Source: Streptomyces lushanensis (GTDB lineage Bacteria; Actinomycetota; Actinomycetes; Streptomycetales; Streptomycetaceae). Taken from it: 33,721 bases of DNA. Made by a program: the position numbers and the translations under genes. The stretch is from contig NZ_MAUD01000200.1 of NCBI RefSeq assembly GCF_001700515.1, positions 1 through 33,721 of the forward strand, written 5' to 3'. The notes below the pieces were generated by a model. That model saw only the letters and a list, made by a program, of their open reading frames with translations. It was not told the DNA's origin and searched no databases. Positions 6,363-14,162 of this stretch are shown here, in pieces; the stretch's first letter is position 1; each line of letters starts with the position of its first letter.

Positions 6363-7460
6363 GTGACGCAGATCACCGAGCGGTCACCGCGCCCCGCGCC
6401 GGGCACCTCGGCGCAGACACCGACGGCCGCCGACGCGACGGCTCCGCGAGCCGGGAGCCGGGACGCCTTCTTCGACAACGCCAAGTATCTGGCGATCGTC
6501 CTGGTCGCCGTCGCGCACGCGTGGGAGCCCCTGCGGGGCGGCAGCCGCGCGGTCTCGGCGCTCTACATCGTCGTCTACACCTTCCACATGCCGGCGTTCA
6601 TCATCATATCCGGCCACTTCTCCCGGAATTTCGACTTCCGGCCGGACCGGGTGCGAAGGCTGATCACGGGCATCGCCGTCCCGTACATCGTCTTCGAGGT
6701 CGCCTACAGCCTCTTCCACCGCTGGGCCGCGGACGATCCGGACATGCCGGTCAGCCTGCTCGACCCGTGGTACCTCACCTGGTTCCTGCTCGCGCTGTTC
6801 GTCTGGAGGCTGACGGCGCCCCTCTGGCGGCTGGTCCGTTGGCCGCTCCCGCTCGCCCTGGCGATCGCCGCGCTGGCCACCACCTCACCGCGGATCGGCG
6901 ACGACCTCGATCTTCAGCGGCTCCTTCAGTTCCTGCCGTTCTTCGTCCTCGGCATGGTGCTGAGGCGCGAGCACTTCCAGCTCGTCCGCCGCCGCGCGGT
7001 GCGGATCGCCGCCGTGCCGGTCTTCGCCCTCGCCGTCGTCTTCGCCTACTGGGCCGTCGTCCGGATGAACATGGCGTGGTTCTTCCACCGTGACAGCGCG
7101 CAGGAACTGGGCGCGCCCTGGTGGACCGGAGTGCTGATGACCTTCGCGCTCTTCGGCTGCTCCCTCGTCCTGACCGCCTGCTTCTTCGCCTGGGTGCCCG
7201 GCCGCCGGCTGTGGGTCACCGCCCTGGGGGCCGGCACGCTCTGCGGCTATCTGCTGCACGGATTCCTGGTCAAGAGCGCGAGCATCTGGGGCTGGTACGA
7301 CGCGGACTGGCTGCACCGGCCCGTCGGCGCGGTCGTCGTCTCGCTCCTCGCCGCCGTGGTCGTCACCCTGCTCTGTACGCGACCGGTCCAGCGGATCTTC
7401 CGGTTCGCCCTGGAGCCCGAGATGGCCTGGGCCTTCAAGAAGGAGCCGGCGAAGACCTGA
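6363..7460 (+). CDS. Acyltransferase-3 family membrane protein
   Basis: A 365-residue polytopic membrane acyltransferase of the Acyl_transf_3 type, which O-acylates sugars, peptidoglycan, glycans or small molecules. The N-terminal signature FFDNAKYLAIVLVAVAHAWEPL (about residues 35-56) contains the catalytic histidine region. About ten hydrophobic segments follow, with the YTFHMPAFIIISGHFSRNF block (about 76-94) and a GYLLHGFLVK segment near residue 295, both typical. I chose GTG 6363 (VTQITERS) because GGAGG lies 5 bases upstream; an earlier ATG at 6282 would add 27 arginine-rich residues not expected here. It resembles fucose-4-O-acetylase-like members. The acceptor cannot be told. It converges with the TerB-like gene. 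Confidence 0.88.
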   Translation: MTQITERSPRPAPGTSAQTPTAADATAPRAGSRDAFFDNAKYLAIVLVAVAHAWEPLRGGSRAVSALYIVVYTFHMPAFIIISGHFSRNFDFRPDRVRRLITGIAVPYIVFEVAYSLFHRWAADDPDMPVSLLDPWYLTWFLLALFVWRLTAPLWRLVRWPLPLALAIAALATTSPRIGDDLDLQRLLQFLPFFVLGMVLRREHFQLVRRRAVRIAAVPVFALAVVFAYWAVVRMNMAWFFHRDSAQELGAPWWTGVLMTFALFGCSLVLTACFFAWVPGRRLWVTALGAGTLCGYLLHGFLVKSASIWGWYDADWLHRPVGAVVVSLLAAVVVTLLCTRPVQRIFRFALEPEMAWAFKKEPAKT

Positions 7461-7488
7461 CGCGCGAGTGAAGGGGACGCGCGGGCGG

Positions 7489-7514
7489 GGCGGCGGCCGG
7501 ATGCGGCCACCGCC
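7489..7514. terminator. Hairpin between acyltransferase and TerB genes
   Basis: GGCGGCGGCC-GGATGC-GGCCACCGCC forms a 10-bp stem with one mismatch, 28 bp after the acyltransferase stop and 25 bp before the end of the convergent TerB gene. It is probably bidirectional. Confidence 0.55.
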
Positions 7515-7539
7515 CTGTCGCGTACACGATCCCGGAGTC

Positions 7540-7995
7540 TCAGAGATCGAACTCGTGCGGAGGCAGGTCCAGCGCGTAGCAGGCCTCCCGGACCACGGCC
7601 TGCTCGTGCTTGTCGAAGTGGCCGTCCGCGCCACCGATGACAATGCCGATCTGGATGACCGCCCGTGCCTCGGCGGGCTTCTTCTTGGCCTTGGCGATCT
7701 CCTGGAGGACACCGACCTTGCCGAACGCGAAGTCGGCGGTCAGCTTGTCCAAGGACGCGTCGAAGCGGCGCTGGAGATCCTCCGCAGGGAAGTTGCGCAG
7801 CACCTCGTTCGTGGCGATCAGGGACGCGACCCGCTGCCGCTCCGCGGGGTCGACCGAGCCGTCCGCCGCGGCGACCAGGGCGCACATGGCCATGCTCGCG
7901 TCGCGGAAGGCGCCGCTCTTCAGATCGTTCTTCTTCGCCATGAGCTGTGACTGCATCGTCGTGGCTGATTCCTTGAACCGGTCCCACAGGGCCAT
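7540..7995 (-). CDS. TerB-like tellurite-resistance family protein
   Basis: A 151-residue cytoplasmic, all-helical TerB domain protein. Characteristic pieces are ALVAAADGSVDPAERQRVASLI (about 40-61) and IGIVIGGADGHFDKHEQAVVREACYALDL (about 116-144): the two acidic AADG/GADG loops thought to bind divalent metal in this fold. The N-terminus (MALWDRFKESATTMQSQLMAKKNDLKSG) is the usual amphipathic lead of Streptomyces TerB proteins. The family works with TerD proteins in metal and oxidative stress, but no ter partner is in the window. AGGAG lies about 11 bases before the ATG. It is divergent from the dienelactone hydrolase gene, with 141 bp between starts. Confidence 0.93.
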   Translation of the reverse strand: MALWDRFKESATTMQSQLMAKKNDLKSGAFRDASMAMCALVAAADGSVDPAERQRVASLIATNEVLRNFPAEDLQRRFDASLDKLTADFAFGKVGVLQEIAKAKKKPAEARAVIQIGIVIGGADGHFDKHEQAVVREACYALDLPPHEFDL

Positions 7996-8136
7996 CGCGT
8001 CATCTCTCCTCAGGTGGTGCACAGAGCCACTCGGACAACGTCCGGGACCGCCGCCACGTGCCCGCGCCCTTACGATCTTGGTGTCACCGGCCGACCGGGT
8101 CCCGGTGTCACCCGTCACCGTTGAGGAGCACCGTCC

Positions 8137-8850
8137 ATGGCCACCGATCCCACCTTCCAGAACGTCTCGTTCCCGAGCGCCGGAGCCACGGCGTACGGCT
8201 ATCTCGCCATGCCGCCCGCCGGACACGGTCCCGGCGTGATCGTCATCCAGGAGTGGTGGGGACTGACCGCTCACATCAAGGACGTCACCGACCGCTTCGC
8301 GCAGGCGGGCTTTGTCGCGCTCGCTCCCGATCTGTACGGCGGCCGGGTCGCCCACGACTCCGGCGAGGCGCTGCGCATGATGTCCGAGCTGCCCACCGAG
8401 CGCGGCGTCGAACTGCTCGCCGGCGCGGTCGGCCATCTGCTCTCGCGGCCCGGGACGGACGGCGACACGGTCGGGGCCGCCGGCTTCTGCATGGGCGGCG
8501 GATTCGTTCTCCAGCTCGCCGCCGTCGACCAGCGCGTCTCCGCCGCCGTACCGTTCTACGGCGTCATTCAGGACGGCATGCCGGACTTCTCGCGGCTCAA
8601 GGCGGCGATCCTCGGCCACTACGGCGAGGACGACCACACCGTGCCGCCCGAGACGCTGGACCGGCTCCGGTCCACGATCGAGGCCCAGTCGGGCATCGTG
8701 CCGGACTTCAGGCTCTATCGGGGAGCGGGGCACGCGTTCTTCAACGACACCCGTCCCCAGGTGTACCGCGCCGAGGACGCCGAACTGGCCTGGGAGCGTA
8801 CGGTCGCCTTTCTCCGCGACCGGCTCGCTCCGTCCGCCGCCACCGGCTGA
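8137..8850 (+). CDS. Dienelactone hydrolase family protein
   Basis: A 237-residue alpha/beta hydrolase of the dienelactone hydrolase family. The order is clear: an early EWWGL segment (about 49-53) carrying the conserved glutamate, the nucleophile elbow GFCMGGG (about 120-126) with cysteine as nucleophile, ILGHYGEDDHTVPP (about 165-178) with the acidic residue, and YRGAGHAFFND (about 196-206) with the histidine. This gives the C-D-H triad of the family. Classic members open dienelactone in chloroaromatic catabolism. In Streptomyces many copies have unknown ester substrates, and no catabolic neighbours are seen here. GAGGAG upstream supports the ATG. The last codons run into a tandem repeat (8839-8894). 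Confidence 0.92.
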   Translation: MATDPTFQNVSFPSAGATAYGYLAMPPAGHGPGVIVIQEWWGLTAHIKDVTDRFAQAGFVALAPDLYGGRVAHDSGEALRMMSELPTERGVELLAGAVGHLLSRPGTDGDTVGAAGFCMGGGFVLQLAAVDQRVSAAVPFYGVIQDGMPDFSRLKAAILGHYGEDDHTVPPETLDRLRSTIEAQSGIVPDFRLYRGAGHAFFNDTRPQVYRAEDAELAWERTVAFLRDRLAPSAATG

Positions 8851-8894
8851 ACGTCACCGGCTGAACGCCACCGGCCGAACGGCACCGGTGGACC
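8839..8894. repeat. Four 14-bp tandem repeats across the DLH stop codon
   Basis: Units GCCACCGGCTGAAC, GTCACCGGCTGAAC, GCCACCGGCCGAAC and GGCACCGGTGGACC run from the last codons of the hydrolase gene into the spacer before the UbiA stop. The TGA stop at 8848-8850 is inside unit 1. Units 3-4 also form a CCACCGG/CCGGTGG hairpin (8868-8891) that could terminate the two convergent genes. Confidence 0.7.
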
Positions 8895-8913
8895 GCCGTC
8901 GGCCGAGGCCGGC

Positions 8914-9864
8914 TCAGGAGAGGGCCGTTCCCTGCCACAGCAGCAGCGCGACGTCGACACCCGCGACCAGGATCGCCGCGAGGAAGGGAAGCCTCGGCCG
9001 GTGACGGCCCATCAGCGAGCCGGCCGTCCCGGCCACCACGGCCACGGCGACGGCGACGGCCCCCGGCGTGCCCGGCCTGCCGAGCACGAGCAGGACCGTC
9101 GCCGTCACCAGCGGCGCGGGCAGCAGCAGCCTTGTCCGGGCCGCTCCCAGCCGCTGCGGCCAGCCGCGTACGCCCAGGGCCAGATCGGCGTCGATGTCGG
9201 GCAGTACGTTGCCGAGATGCGCGCCGACGCCCACCAGCGCCGACGCGGTGACGATCCACCAGGCCGGCCGGGGCTGCCCGGGCAGACCGAGCGTCACGAA
9301 GGCGGGCAGCGCGGCGAACCCGATCGCGTACGGCAGCCAGGACAGGACGGTCGACTTGAGCCGGAGGTTGTACGTCCACGCCGCGGCCACCCCGACGAGA
9401 TGCACCGCACCGGCGAGCCACCCGTAGGCGAGGGACAGCGGTACGCACAGGGCCAGCGCGAGCAGCGCGGCGGCGCCCACGGTTCGCGCGCTCACGGCCC
9501 CGCGTACCACGGGCTTGGCGCTCCGCCCGGCCGTGGTGTCGCGCGCCGCGTCGAGCGCGTCGTTGCTCCAGCCGACCGACAACTGCCCGGTCAGCACGGC
9601 GGTGGCCACCAGCGCGCATCCGGCCGCGTCCTGCCCCGCGGCCACCGCGAGCCCGGTGACGAGCAGGGTCACCGCGGCCGTGGGCCCCGGGTGGCAGGCA
9701 CCCAGCAGGGCGGCGGCCCGGCGCGGCCACCGTTCCGGAGGGCCGCCGCGAGATCCCCGGCCGGTGACCTCCCTCCGGTCGGAAGGGCCCGTACCGCCCG
9801 AAGGAGCCGCCCCACTGGAAGGAGCCGTCCCGCCGGCCGCGTCCACCGCGTCGATAGCGTCCAC
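8914..9864 (-). CDS. UbiA-family prenyltransferase
   Basis: A 316-residue membrane prenyltransferase of the UbiA superfamily, predicted to attach an isoprenoid chain to an aromatic or lipid acceptor. The first prenyl-diphosphate site is NDALDAARD at 101-109, and the second is reduced to LPDIDADLALGVRGWPQRLG (about 221-240). Eight or nine hydrophobic segments follow a 45-residue glycine/proline-rich cytoplasmic lead. The start is uncertain: GTG 9864 has no ribosome-binding site but has a -10 element 6 bases upstream, so it may be leaderless. The frame stays open further upstream. It is divergent from a type III PKS operon, which suggests a polyketide-derived phenol or quinone acceptor. Other family members act on heme or menaquinone precursors, so this is inference. 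Confidence 0.85.
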   Translation of the reverse strand: MDAIDAVDAAGGTAPSSGAAPSGGTGPSDRREVTGRGSRGGPPERWPRRAAALLGACHPGPTAAVTLLVTGLAVAAGQDAAGCALVATAVLTGQLSVGWSNDALDAARDTTAGRSAKPVVRGAVSARTVGAAALLALALCVPLSLAYGWLAGAVHLVGVAAAWTYNLRLKSTVLSWLPYAIGFAALPAFVTLGLPGQPRPAWWIVTASALVGVGAHLGNVLPDIDADLALGVRGWPQRLGAARTRLLLPAPLVTATVLLVLGRPGTPGAVAVAVAVVAGTAGSLMGRHRPRLPFLAAILVAGVDVALLLWQGTALS

Positions 9865-9870
9865 GCGGTC

Positions 9871-9876
9871 ATCGTA
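9871..9876 (-). promoter_or_regulatory. -10 element for a possible leaderless UbiA transcript
   Basis: On the minus strand TACGAT (9876-9871) matches TAnnnT and lies 6 bases before the GTG at 9864. With no Shine-Dalgarno sequence in front of that GTG, a leaderless mRNA is plausible. There is no convincing -35 box. Confidence 0.3.
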
Positions 9877-10048
9877 GGCAGGGCGCGGTGACGGTACGAG
9901 TACGCCGACGCACCGTCCGCCCGGCGGCGGATCCGGGCGATACCGCTCTCGCGGGGCCGTACAGGCGACTTCGCGTGTGACGCGGCGGTGCGGGGGCAGG
10001 GATTGCTCGTCAGTCGCCCTCGACTCTCCCCTCGACCTCGGACCGCAG

Positions 10049-11101
10049 ATGACTCGCATCGCAGCCGTCCATGGAGCCCTGGCTCCGTATCAGCACTCCC
10101 AGCAGGACCTGACGGACATGGTCGCCAGGGCCTGTCTGCCCGGCACCGTCGACCGCCGGGTACTGGACCGGCTGCACGGCAGCGCGCGCGTGCTGACGCG
10201 CCATACGGCCCTGCCTCTCGACCGCTACGCGGAACTCAAGGACTTCGGCGAGGTCAACGACGCCTTCATCGCCGCGGCCGTACCGCTGGGAGCCGAGGTC
10301 GTCGGCGGAGCGCTGGAGGCGGCGGGTCTCTCCCCGCGCGATGTCGATCTGCTGATGTTCACCTCCGTGACGGGTATCGCCGCGCCCTCGGTGGACGCGC
10401 GCCTTGTGCAGCGGCTCGGTCTGCGTCCCGACGTCAAACGGGTGCCGGTGTTCGGACTCGGCTGTGTGGCGGGCGCGGCGGGGGTCGCCCGGCTCCACGA
10501 CTATCTGCTCGGACGGCCCGACGACGTGGCCGTCCTGCTCTCGGTCGAGCTGTGCTCGCTCACCTTCCAGCGCGACGATCCGTCACCCGCCAATCTCGTG
10601 GCCTCCGGGCTCTTCGGGGACGGCGCGGCGGCCGTGGTCGCCTGCGGGTCCCGGCGCCGCGCCGCCGGTCCCGTCGTCATCGACACCCGCAGCCATCTCT
10701 ACCCGGACACCGAGGAGGTGATGGGGTGGGACATCACCGGTTCCGGCTTCCGTATCGTCCTGGACGCGAGCGTTCCCGACCTCGTCCGCAAGAACCTCCC
10801 CGAGGAGGTCGACGGATTCCTCGCCGGGCACGGCCTGCGGCGCCAGGACATCACGGCGTGGGTGTGCCATCCCGGCGGGCCGAAGGTGCTGGAGGCCGTC
10901 GAGGAGTCACTCGAACTGCCCGAAGGAGCACTCGACATGACCTGGCGTTCACTGGCGGCCGTGGGAAATCTGTCCTCGTCGTCCGTGCTCCATGTGCTGC
11001 GCGACACGCTGGAGCGACGGCAGCCACCGCCCGGGACCGCGGGGCTGCTGCTCGCCATGGGGCCGGGATTCTGCTCCGAACTGGTGCTGCTCCGGTGGTA
11101 G
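10049..11101 (+). CDS. Type III polyketide synthase (alkylresorcinol type)
   Basis: A 350-residue chalcone-synthase-like homodimeric enzyme that condenses a starter acyl-CoA with malonyl-CoA (or methylmalonyl-CoA) units. The catalytic triad is visible: Cys139 in GLGCVAGAAG, His274 in VCHPGGPK and Asn307 in VGNLSSSSV. The C-terminal GLLLAMGPGFCSELVLL is the usual loop. The sequence pattern (TSVTGIAAPSVDARLVQRLGLR) resembles the SrsA/ArsB/ArsC/PKS18 branch that accepts long fatty acyl starters, more than the tetrahydroxynaphthalene synthase RppA, which has different flanks around Cys. ATG 10049 matches the usual N-terminus (MTRIAAVHGALAPY) although its ribosome-binding site is weak. The next two genes match the SrsB/SrsC roles. 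Confidence 0.92.
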   Translation: MTRIAAVHGALAPYQHSQQDLTDMVARACLPGTVDRRVLDRLHGSARVLTRHTALPLDRYAELKDFGEVNDAFIAAAVPLGAEVVGGALEAAGLSPRDVDLLMFTSVTGIAAPSVDARLVQRLGLRPDVKRVPVFGLGCVAGAAGVARLHDYLLGRPDDVAVLLSVELCSLTFQRDDPSPANLVASGLFGDGAAAVVACGSRRRAAGPVVIDTRSHLYPDTEEVMGWDITGSGFRIVLDASVPDLVRKNLPEEVDGFLAGHGLRRQDITAWVCHPGGPKVLEAVEESLELPEGALDMTWRSLAAVGNLSSSSVLHVLRDTLERRQPPPGTAGLLLAMGPGFCSELVLLRW

Positions 11102-11141
11102 CGCCGGGCGGGCCGCGACCGGCGGAGAGGGACGGGGAGAG

Positions 11142-11666
11142 ATGATCTGGTACACCCTGCTGGTGCTTGCCGTCGGCGCGGAGCGCGTCGCCGAACTGGT
11201 CGTCGCCCGGCGCAATATGCGCTGGAGTCTGGAGCGCGGCGCCGTCGAGCGGGGGCAGGGGCACTATCCGCCGATGGTCGTCCTGCACACGGCCCTGCTG
11301 CTCGGCTGTTGGGCCGAGGTGTGGCTGACCGGCCGTCCCTTCGTCCCGGCGCTCGGCTGGACGATGCTCGCCTTCGTCGTGGCCGCGCAGGGGCTGCGCT
11401 GGTGGTGCATCCGCACGCTGGGACCGCGCTGGAACACCAGGGTGCTGGTCGTGCCCGGACTGCCGCTCGTCACCGGCGGTCCCTACCGGCTGCTGCGGCA
11501 CCCCAACTATGTGGCGGTGGTGGCCGAGGGCCTCGCGCTGCCTCTCGTGCACGGCGCCTGGATCACGGCGCTGCTGTTCACCGTACTCAATGCGGCACTG
11601 CTGACCGTCCGGATACGGTGTGAGAACCGCGCGCTGGAGACCGCTGTCGCGGGCGCGCGTCCGTGA
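11142..11666 (+). CDS. ICMT-type membrane methyltransferase (SrsB-like)
   Basis: A 174-residue integral membrane protein of the isoprenylcysteine carboxyl methyltransferase fold. Four to five hydrophobic segments precede the signature GGPYRLLRHPNYVAVVAEG (about 111-129) and the C-terminal RIRCENRALE (about 156-165), which together bind S-adenosylmethionine and the lipid substrate. In the S. griseus srs operon such an enzyme O-methylates the phenol made by the type III PKS. Here it follows the PKS by 40 bp, with a GGGGAG site before the ATG, and overlaps the flavoprotein start (GTGA). The likely job is O-methylation of a lipidic phenol or quinol, by analogy. Confidence 0.88.
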   Translation: MIWYTLLVLAVGAERVAELVVARRNMRWSLERGAVERGQGHYPPMVVLHTALLLGCWAEVWLTGRPFVPALGWTMLAFVVAAQGLRWWCIRTLGPRWNTRVLVVPGLPLVTGGPYRLLRHPNYVAVVAEGLALPLVHGAWITALLFTVLNAALLTVRIRCENRALETAVAGARP

Positions 11667-12679
11667 TCGACGTACTGGTGGTGGGCGGCGGGCCCGCCGG
11701 ACTCGCCACCGCCGTCCACGCCACGCTGGCCGGACTGGAGGCGGTGGTGATCGAACCGCGCGCCACCCCTGTCGACAAGGCCTGCGGCGAGGGCGTGATG
11801 CCCAGCGGCGTACGCGCGCTGACCGCCCTCGGACTCGACCTCCCGCCGGGCCGTGCGCTGCGCGGAATCCGGTACGTGCGCGGATCCCACCGGGCCGAGG
11901 CGCCGTTCGACGACGGCCCCGGGCTCGGGACACGGCGTACGGAGCTGCACACGGCGCTGGCGCGGCGGGCCGGGGAGACCGGGGTGGGATTCGTGACCGG
12001 CCGGGTCGGCGACATCACGCAGAGCGCGGACTCCGTGAGCGCGGGCGGGCTGCGGGCCCGCTGGCTGGTGGCCGCGGACGGACTGCACTCGCCCGTACGG
12101 CACAGCCTCGGTCTGAGCCTGCCCGACCGCAGGCCCCGGCGGTACGGTCTGCGGCGGCACTACCGCGTGAAGCCGTGGACGGACTTCGTGGAGGTGCACT
12201 GGTCGTCGGCGGGCGAGGCGTATGTGACGCCGGTCGCCGACGACCTGGTGAGTGTGGCCGTGCTGAGCACGGTGCGGCGCGGCTACGACGACCATCTCGC
12301 CGGCTTCCCGCGGCTGCTGTCCCTGCTGGACGGGGAGCCCGCGAGCGCGGTGCGCGGCGCGGGCCCGCTGCGTCAGCGGGTACGCGGCCGTACGGCGGGC
12401 CGGGTGCTGCTCGTGGGCGACGCGGCGGGCTATGTCGACGCGCTCACCGGCGAGGGCATCGCGCTCGCCCTGGCGTCGGCGGAGGCGGCCGTACGGTGTC
12501 TGAGGGCGGGCCGGCCGCAGGAGTACGAGGAAGCGTGGCGCAGGCTCTCCCGGCGCCACCGGCTGCTGACGGAAGGGCTGCTGCGGGTCAGCGGTCACGC
12601 GGCGGGCGCGCGGCTGATCGTCCCGGCGGCGGCCCGGATGCCGTCGCTCTTCGCGGCGGCGGTACGTGCCCTGCAGTGA
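11663..12679 (+). CDS. FAD-dependent monooxygenase/oxidoreductase (SrsC-like)
   Basis: A 338-residue flavoprotein related to the geranylgeranyl reductase / PHBH-type hydroxylase group. It opens with the FAD Rossmann motif GGGPAG (residues 8-13) and an EP acidic end of strand two, then KACGEGVMPSGVRAL (about 39-53), typical of this group. The second FAD motif VLLVGDAAGYVDALTGEGIALAL is near residue 250. In the srs pathway a flavoprotein hydroxylates the resorcinol ring to a hydroquinone; the fold is also used to reduce polyprenyl chains. With a prenyltransferase next door both are possible. GTG 11663 overlaps the methyltransferase stop by four bases. It is the last gene of the operon. Confidence 0.88.
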   Translation: MIDVLVVGGGPAGLATAVHATLAGLEAVVIEPRATPVDKACGEGVMPSGVRALTALGLDLPPGRALRGIRYVRGSHRAEAPFDDGPGLGTRRTELHTALARRAGETGVGFVTGRVGDITQSADSVSAGGLRARWLVAADGLHSPVRHSLGLSLPDRRPRRYGLRRHYRVKPWTDFVEVHWSSAGEAYVTPVADDLVSVAVLSTVRRGYDDHLAGFPRLLSLLDGEPASAVRGAGPLRQRVRGRTAGRVLLVGDAAGYVDALTGEGIALALASAEAAVRCLRAGRPQEYEEAWRRLSRRHRLLTEGLLRVSGHAAGARLIVPAAARMPSLFAAAVRALQ

Positions 12680-12697
12680 GGGCCGTGCACGCGGCCC
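12680..12697 (+). terminator. Hairpin directly after the PKS operon
   Basis: GGGCCG-TGCACG-CGGCCC, a perfect 6-bp stem starting 1 bp after the flavoprotein stop. The following 68 bp to the convergent DUF4032 stop hold only short repeats of CGGCGGCCCG type. Confidence 0.5.
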
Positions 12698-12765
12698 GTG
12701 ATCGCGTGCCGGCGTCCGGCGGCCCGTGTCCGGCGGCCCGCGCCGACGGGCTCCCGCCGTGTCGC

Positions 12766-14022
12766 TCAGGGAGACAGCCCGTTCGCCGGGTCCGCCGTCG
12801 GCGGGAGCATCGCCTTCACCGAGTGCGGCAGTACATGCGCGACATAGTCCTCGATGGTGGCCTCCAGACCCACATCGTGTCCCGCGCGCTCCGACAGGTA
12901 CCAGCGGTGCTCCAGCACCTCGTGGTAGATCTGCGCCGCGTCCATCTCCCCGCGCAGCTCCAGCGGTACGGCCCGTACCGTCGGCCGGAAGACATCACGG
13001 ACCCAGCGGTGCGCCAGCACCTCCGGACGGGCGCCCAGCGGATCGCCCGGCGCGTAGTCCTCCTCGCCGGCCATCCAGCTCTCCAGGTCGTTGAGCAGCC
13101 GCCGCGCCTGGTTCTCCTCGGCGTCCAGACCGGTCAGCCGCAGAAGCTGCCGCTGATGGTGGCCCGCGTCGACCACCTTGGGCAGGAAGGTGACCGTGTC
13201 GCCCACCGGGGAGCGCTCGATCTGCATCTCCGCCACGTCGAAGCCCAGATCGTTCAGGCGGCGGATGCGCCGGTCGATGTAGTGCCGTTTGTCCACCGGG
13301 TACACCGACTCGCGCGTCACCTCGTGCCAGAGGTCCTCGTAGCGCTGCACGATCGCCGCGCCGAACGGCACCGGATCCACCGACGGATGGAGCGCGCCCG
13401 ACGCCTCCAGGTCCATCAGCTCGCCTGCGATGTTCACCCGGGCCAGCTCGATGTCGTACTCCCGCTGGCCCCGGCTCAGATTCTGCTGGATCTGGCCCGT
13501 CTCGGCGTCCACCAGATACGCGGCGTACGCACCGGCGTCCCGGCGGAAGAGCGCGTTCGAGAGGGAGCAGTCACCCCACGCGAAACCGGCGAGATGCAGC
13601 CGTACGAGCAGGACCGCCAGCGCGTCCATGAGCCGCTTGACGGTCGTGGGGCGCATGGTCGACTCGAACATCGAGCGATAGGGCAGCGAGCCCTTGAGAT
13701 GGCGGGTGATCAGCGCCGGCTCCAGCGGCTCGCCGTGCGCGTCCACGCGTCCCGTCACCACCGCCAGCGGATCCACGGCCGGAATGCCGAGCCGGTGCAG
13801 ATCGCGCAGCAGCCCGAACTCGCGCACCGCGCCGCGCTCGGATATCTCCTTGACCGCCACCACCTCGGGCCCCGCGGACGCGAAGCGGACGACATGGCGT
13901 GAGATACCGCGGGGAAGGGCCACCAGACAGGCGTCGGGCCACTCGTCGAGCGGCACGTTCCACGGCAGGTCGAGCAGTACGGCGGGCTGCTCGGGATTGG
14001 TCGCGCTGATCTGAAGCGCCAT
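12766..14022 (-). CDS. DUF4032 domain-containing protein
   Basis: A 418-residue cytoplasmic protein of the actinobacterial DUF4032 family. The N-terminal part (about 35-215) has a kinase-like fold: VVAVKEISERGAVREFGLLRDLHRLG looks like the lysine strand and following helix, and LHLAGFAWGDCSLSNALFRRD (about 142-162) corresponds to the catalytic and metal loops, with DAETGQ (about 173) as the DFG-like aspartate. The C-terminal half (about 250-415) is the DUF4032 region, ending in ATIEDYVAHVLPHSVKAMLPP. Phosphotransfer activity is not established to my knowledge. GGGAGG lies 5 bases before ATG 14022. It lies downstream of, and parallel to, the metallophosphoesterase with 140 bp between, so it may have its own promoter. 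Confidence 0.87.
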   Translation of the reverse strand: MALQISATNPEQPAVLLDLPWNVPLDEWPDACLVALPRGISRHVVRFASAGPEVVAVKEISERGAVREFGLLRDLHRLGIPAVDPLAVVTGRVDAHGEPLEPALITRHLKGSLPYRSMFESTMRPTTVKRLMDALAVLLVRLHLAGFAWGDCSLSNALFRRDAGAYAAYLVDAETGQIQQNLSRGQREYDIELARVNIAGELMDLEASGALHPSVDPVPFGAAIVQRYEDLWHEVTRESVYPVDKRHYIDRRIRRLNDLGFDVAEMQIERSPVGDTVTFLPKVVDAGHHQRQLLRLTGLDAEENQARRLLNDLESWMAGEEDYAPGDPLGARPEVLAHRWVRDVFRPTVRAVPLELRGEMDAAQIYHEVLEHRWYLSERAGHDVGLEATIEDYVAHVLPHSVKAMLPPTADPANGLSP

Positions 14023-14162
14023 CGTGCCTCCCACGGCGGTCGTCGGGCGGGCAGCGGACCGGGAACCGCCCCGACCAGTGTGCAGGGTCGCGAAAACACC
14101 CGGCGCACCGGTGGTGCGGGCCCGGCGGACACCGGACACGGCCCGGTGTGCCCGCGCCCCGG

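Noticed and set aside
10049..11101. 1,3,6,8-tetrahydroxynaphthalene synthase (RppA)
   Set aside because: The residues around the catalytic Cys and the neighbouring methyltransferase and flavoprotein fit the alkylresorcinol branch better. No P450-type melanin gene is adjacent.
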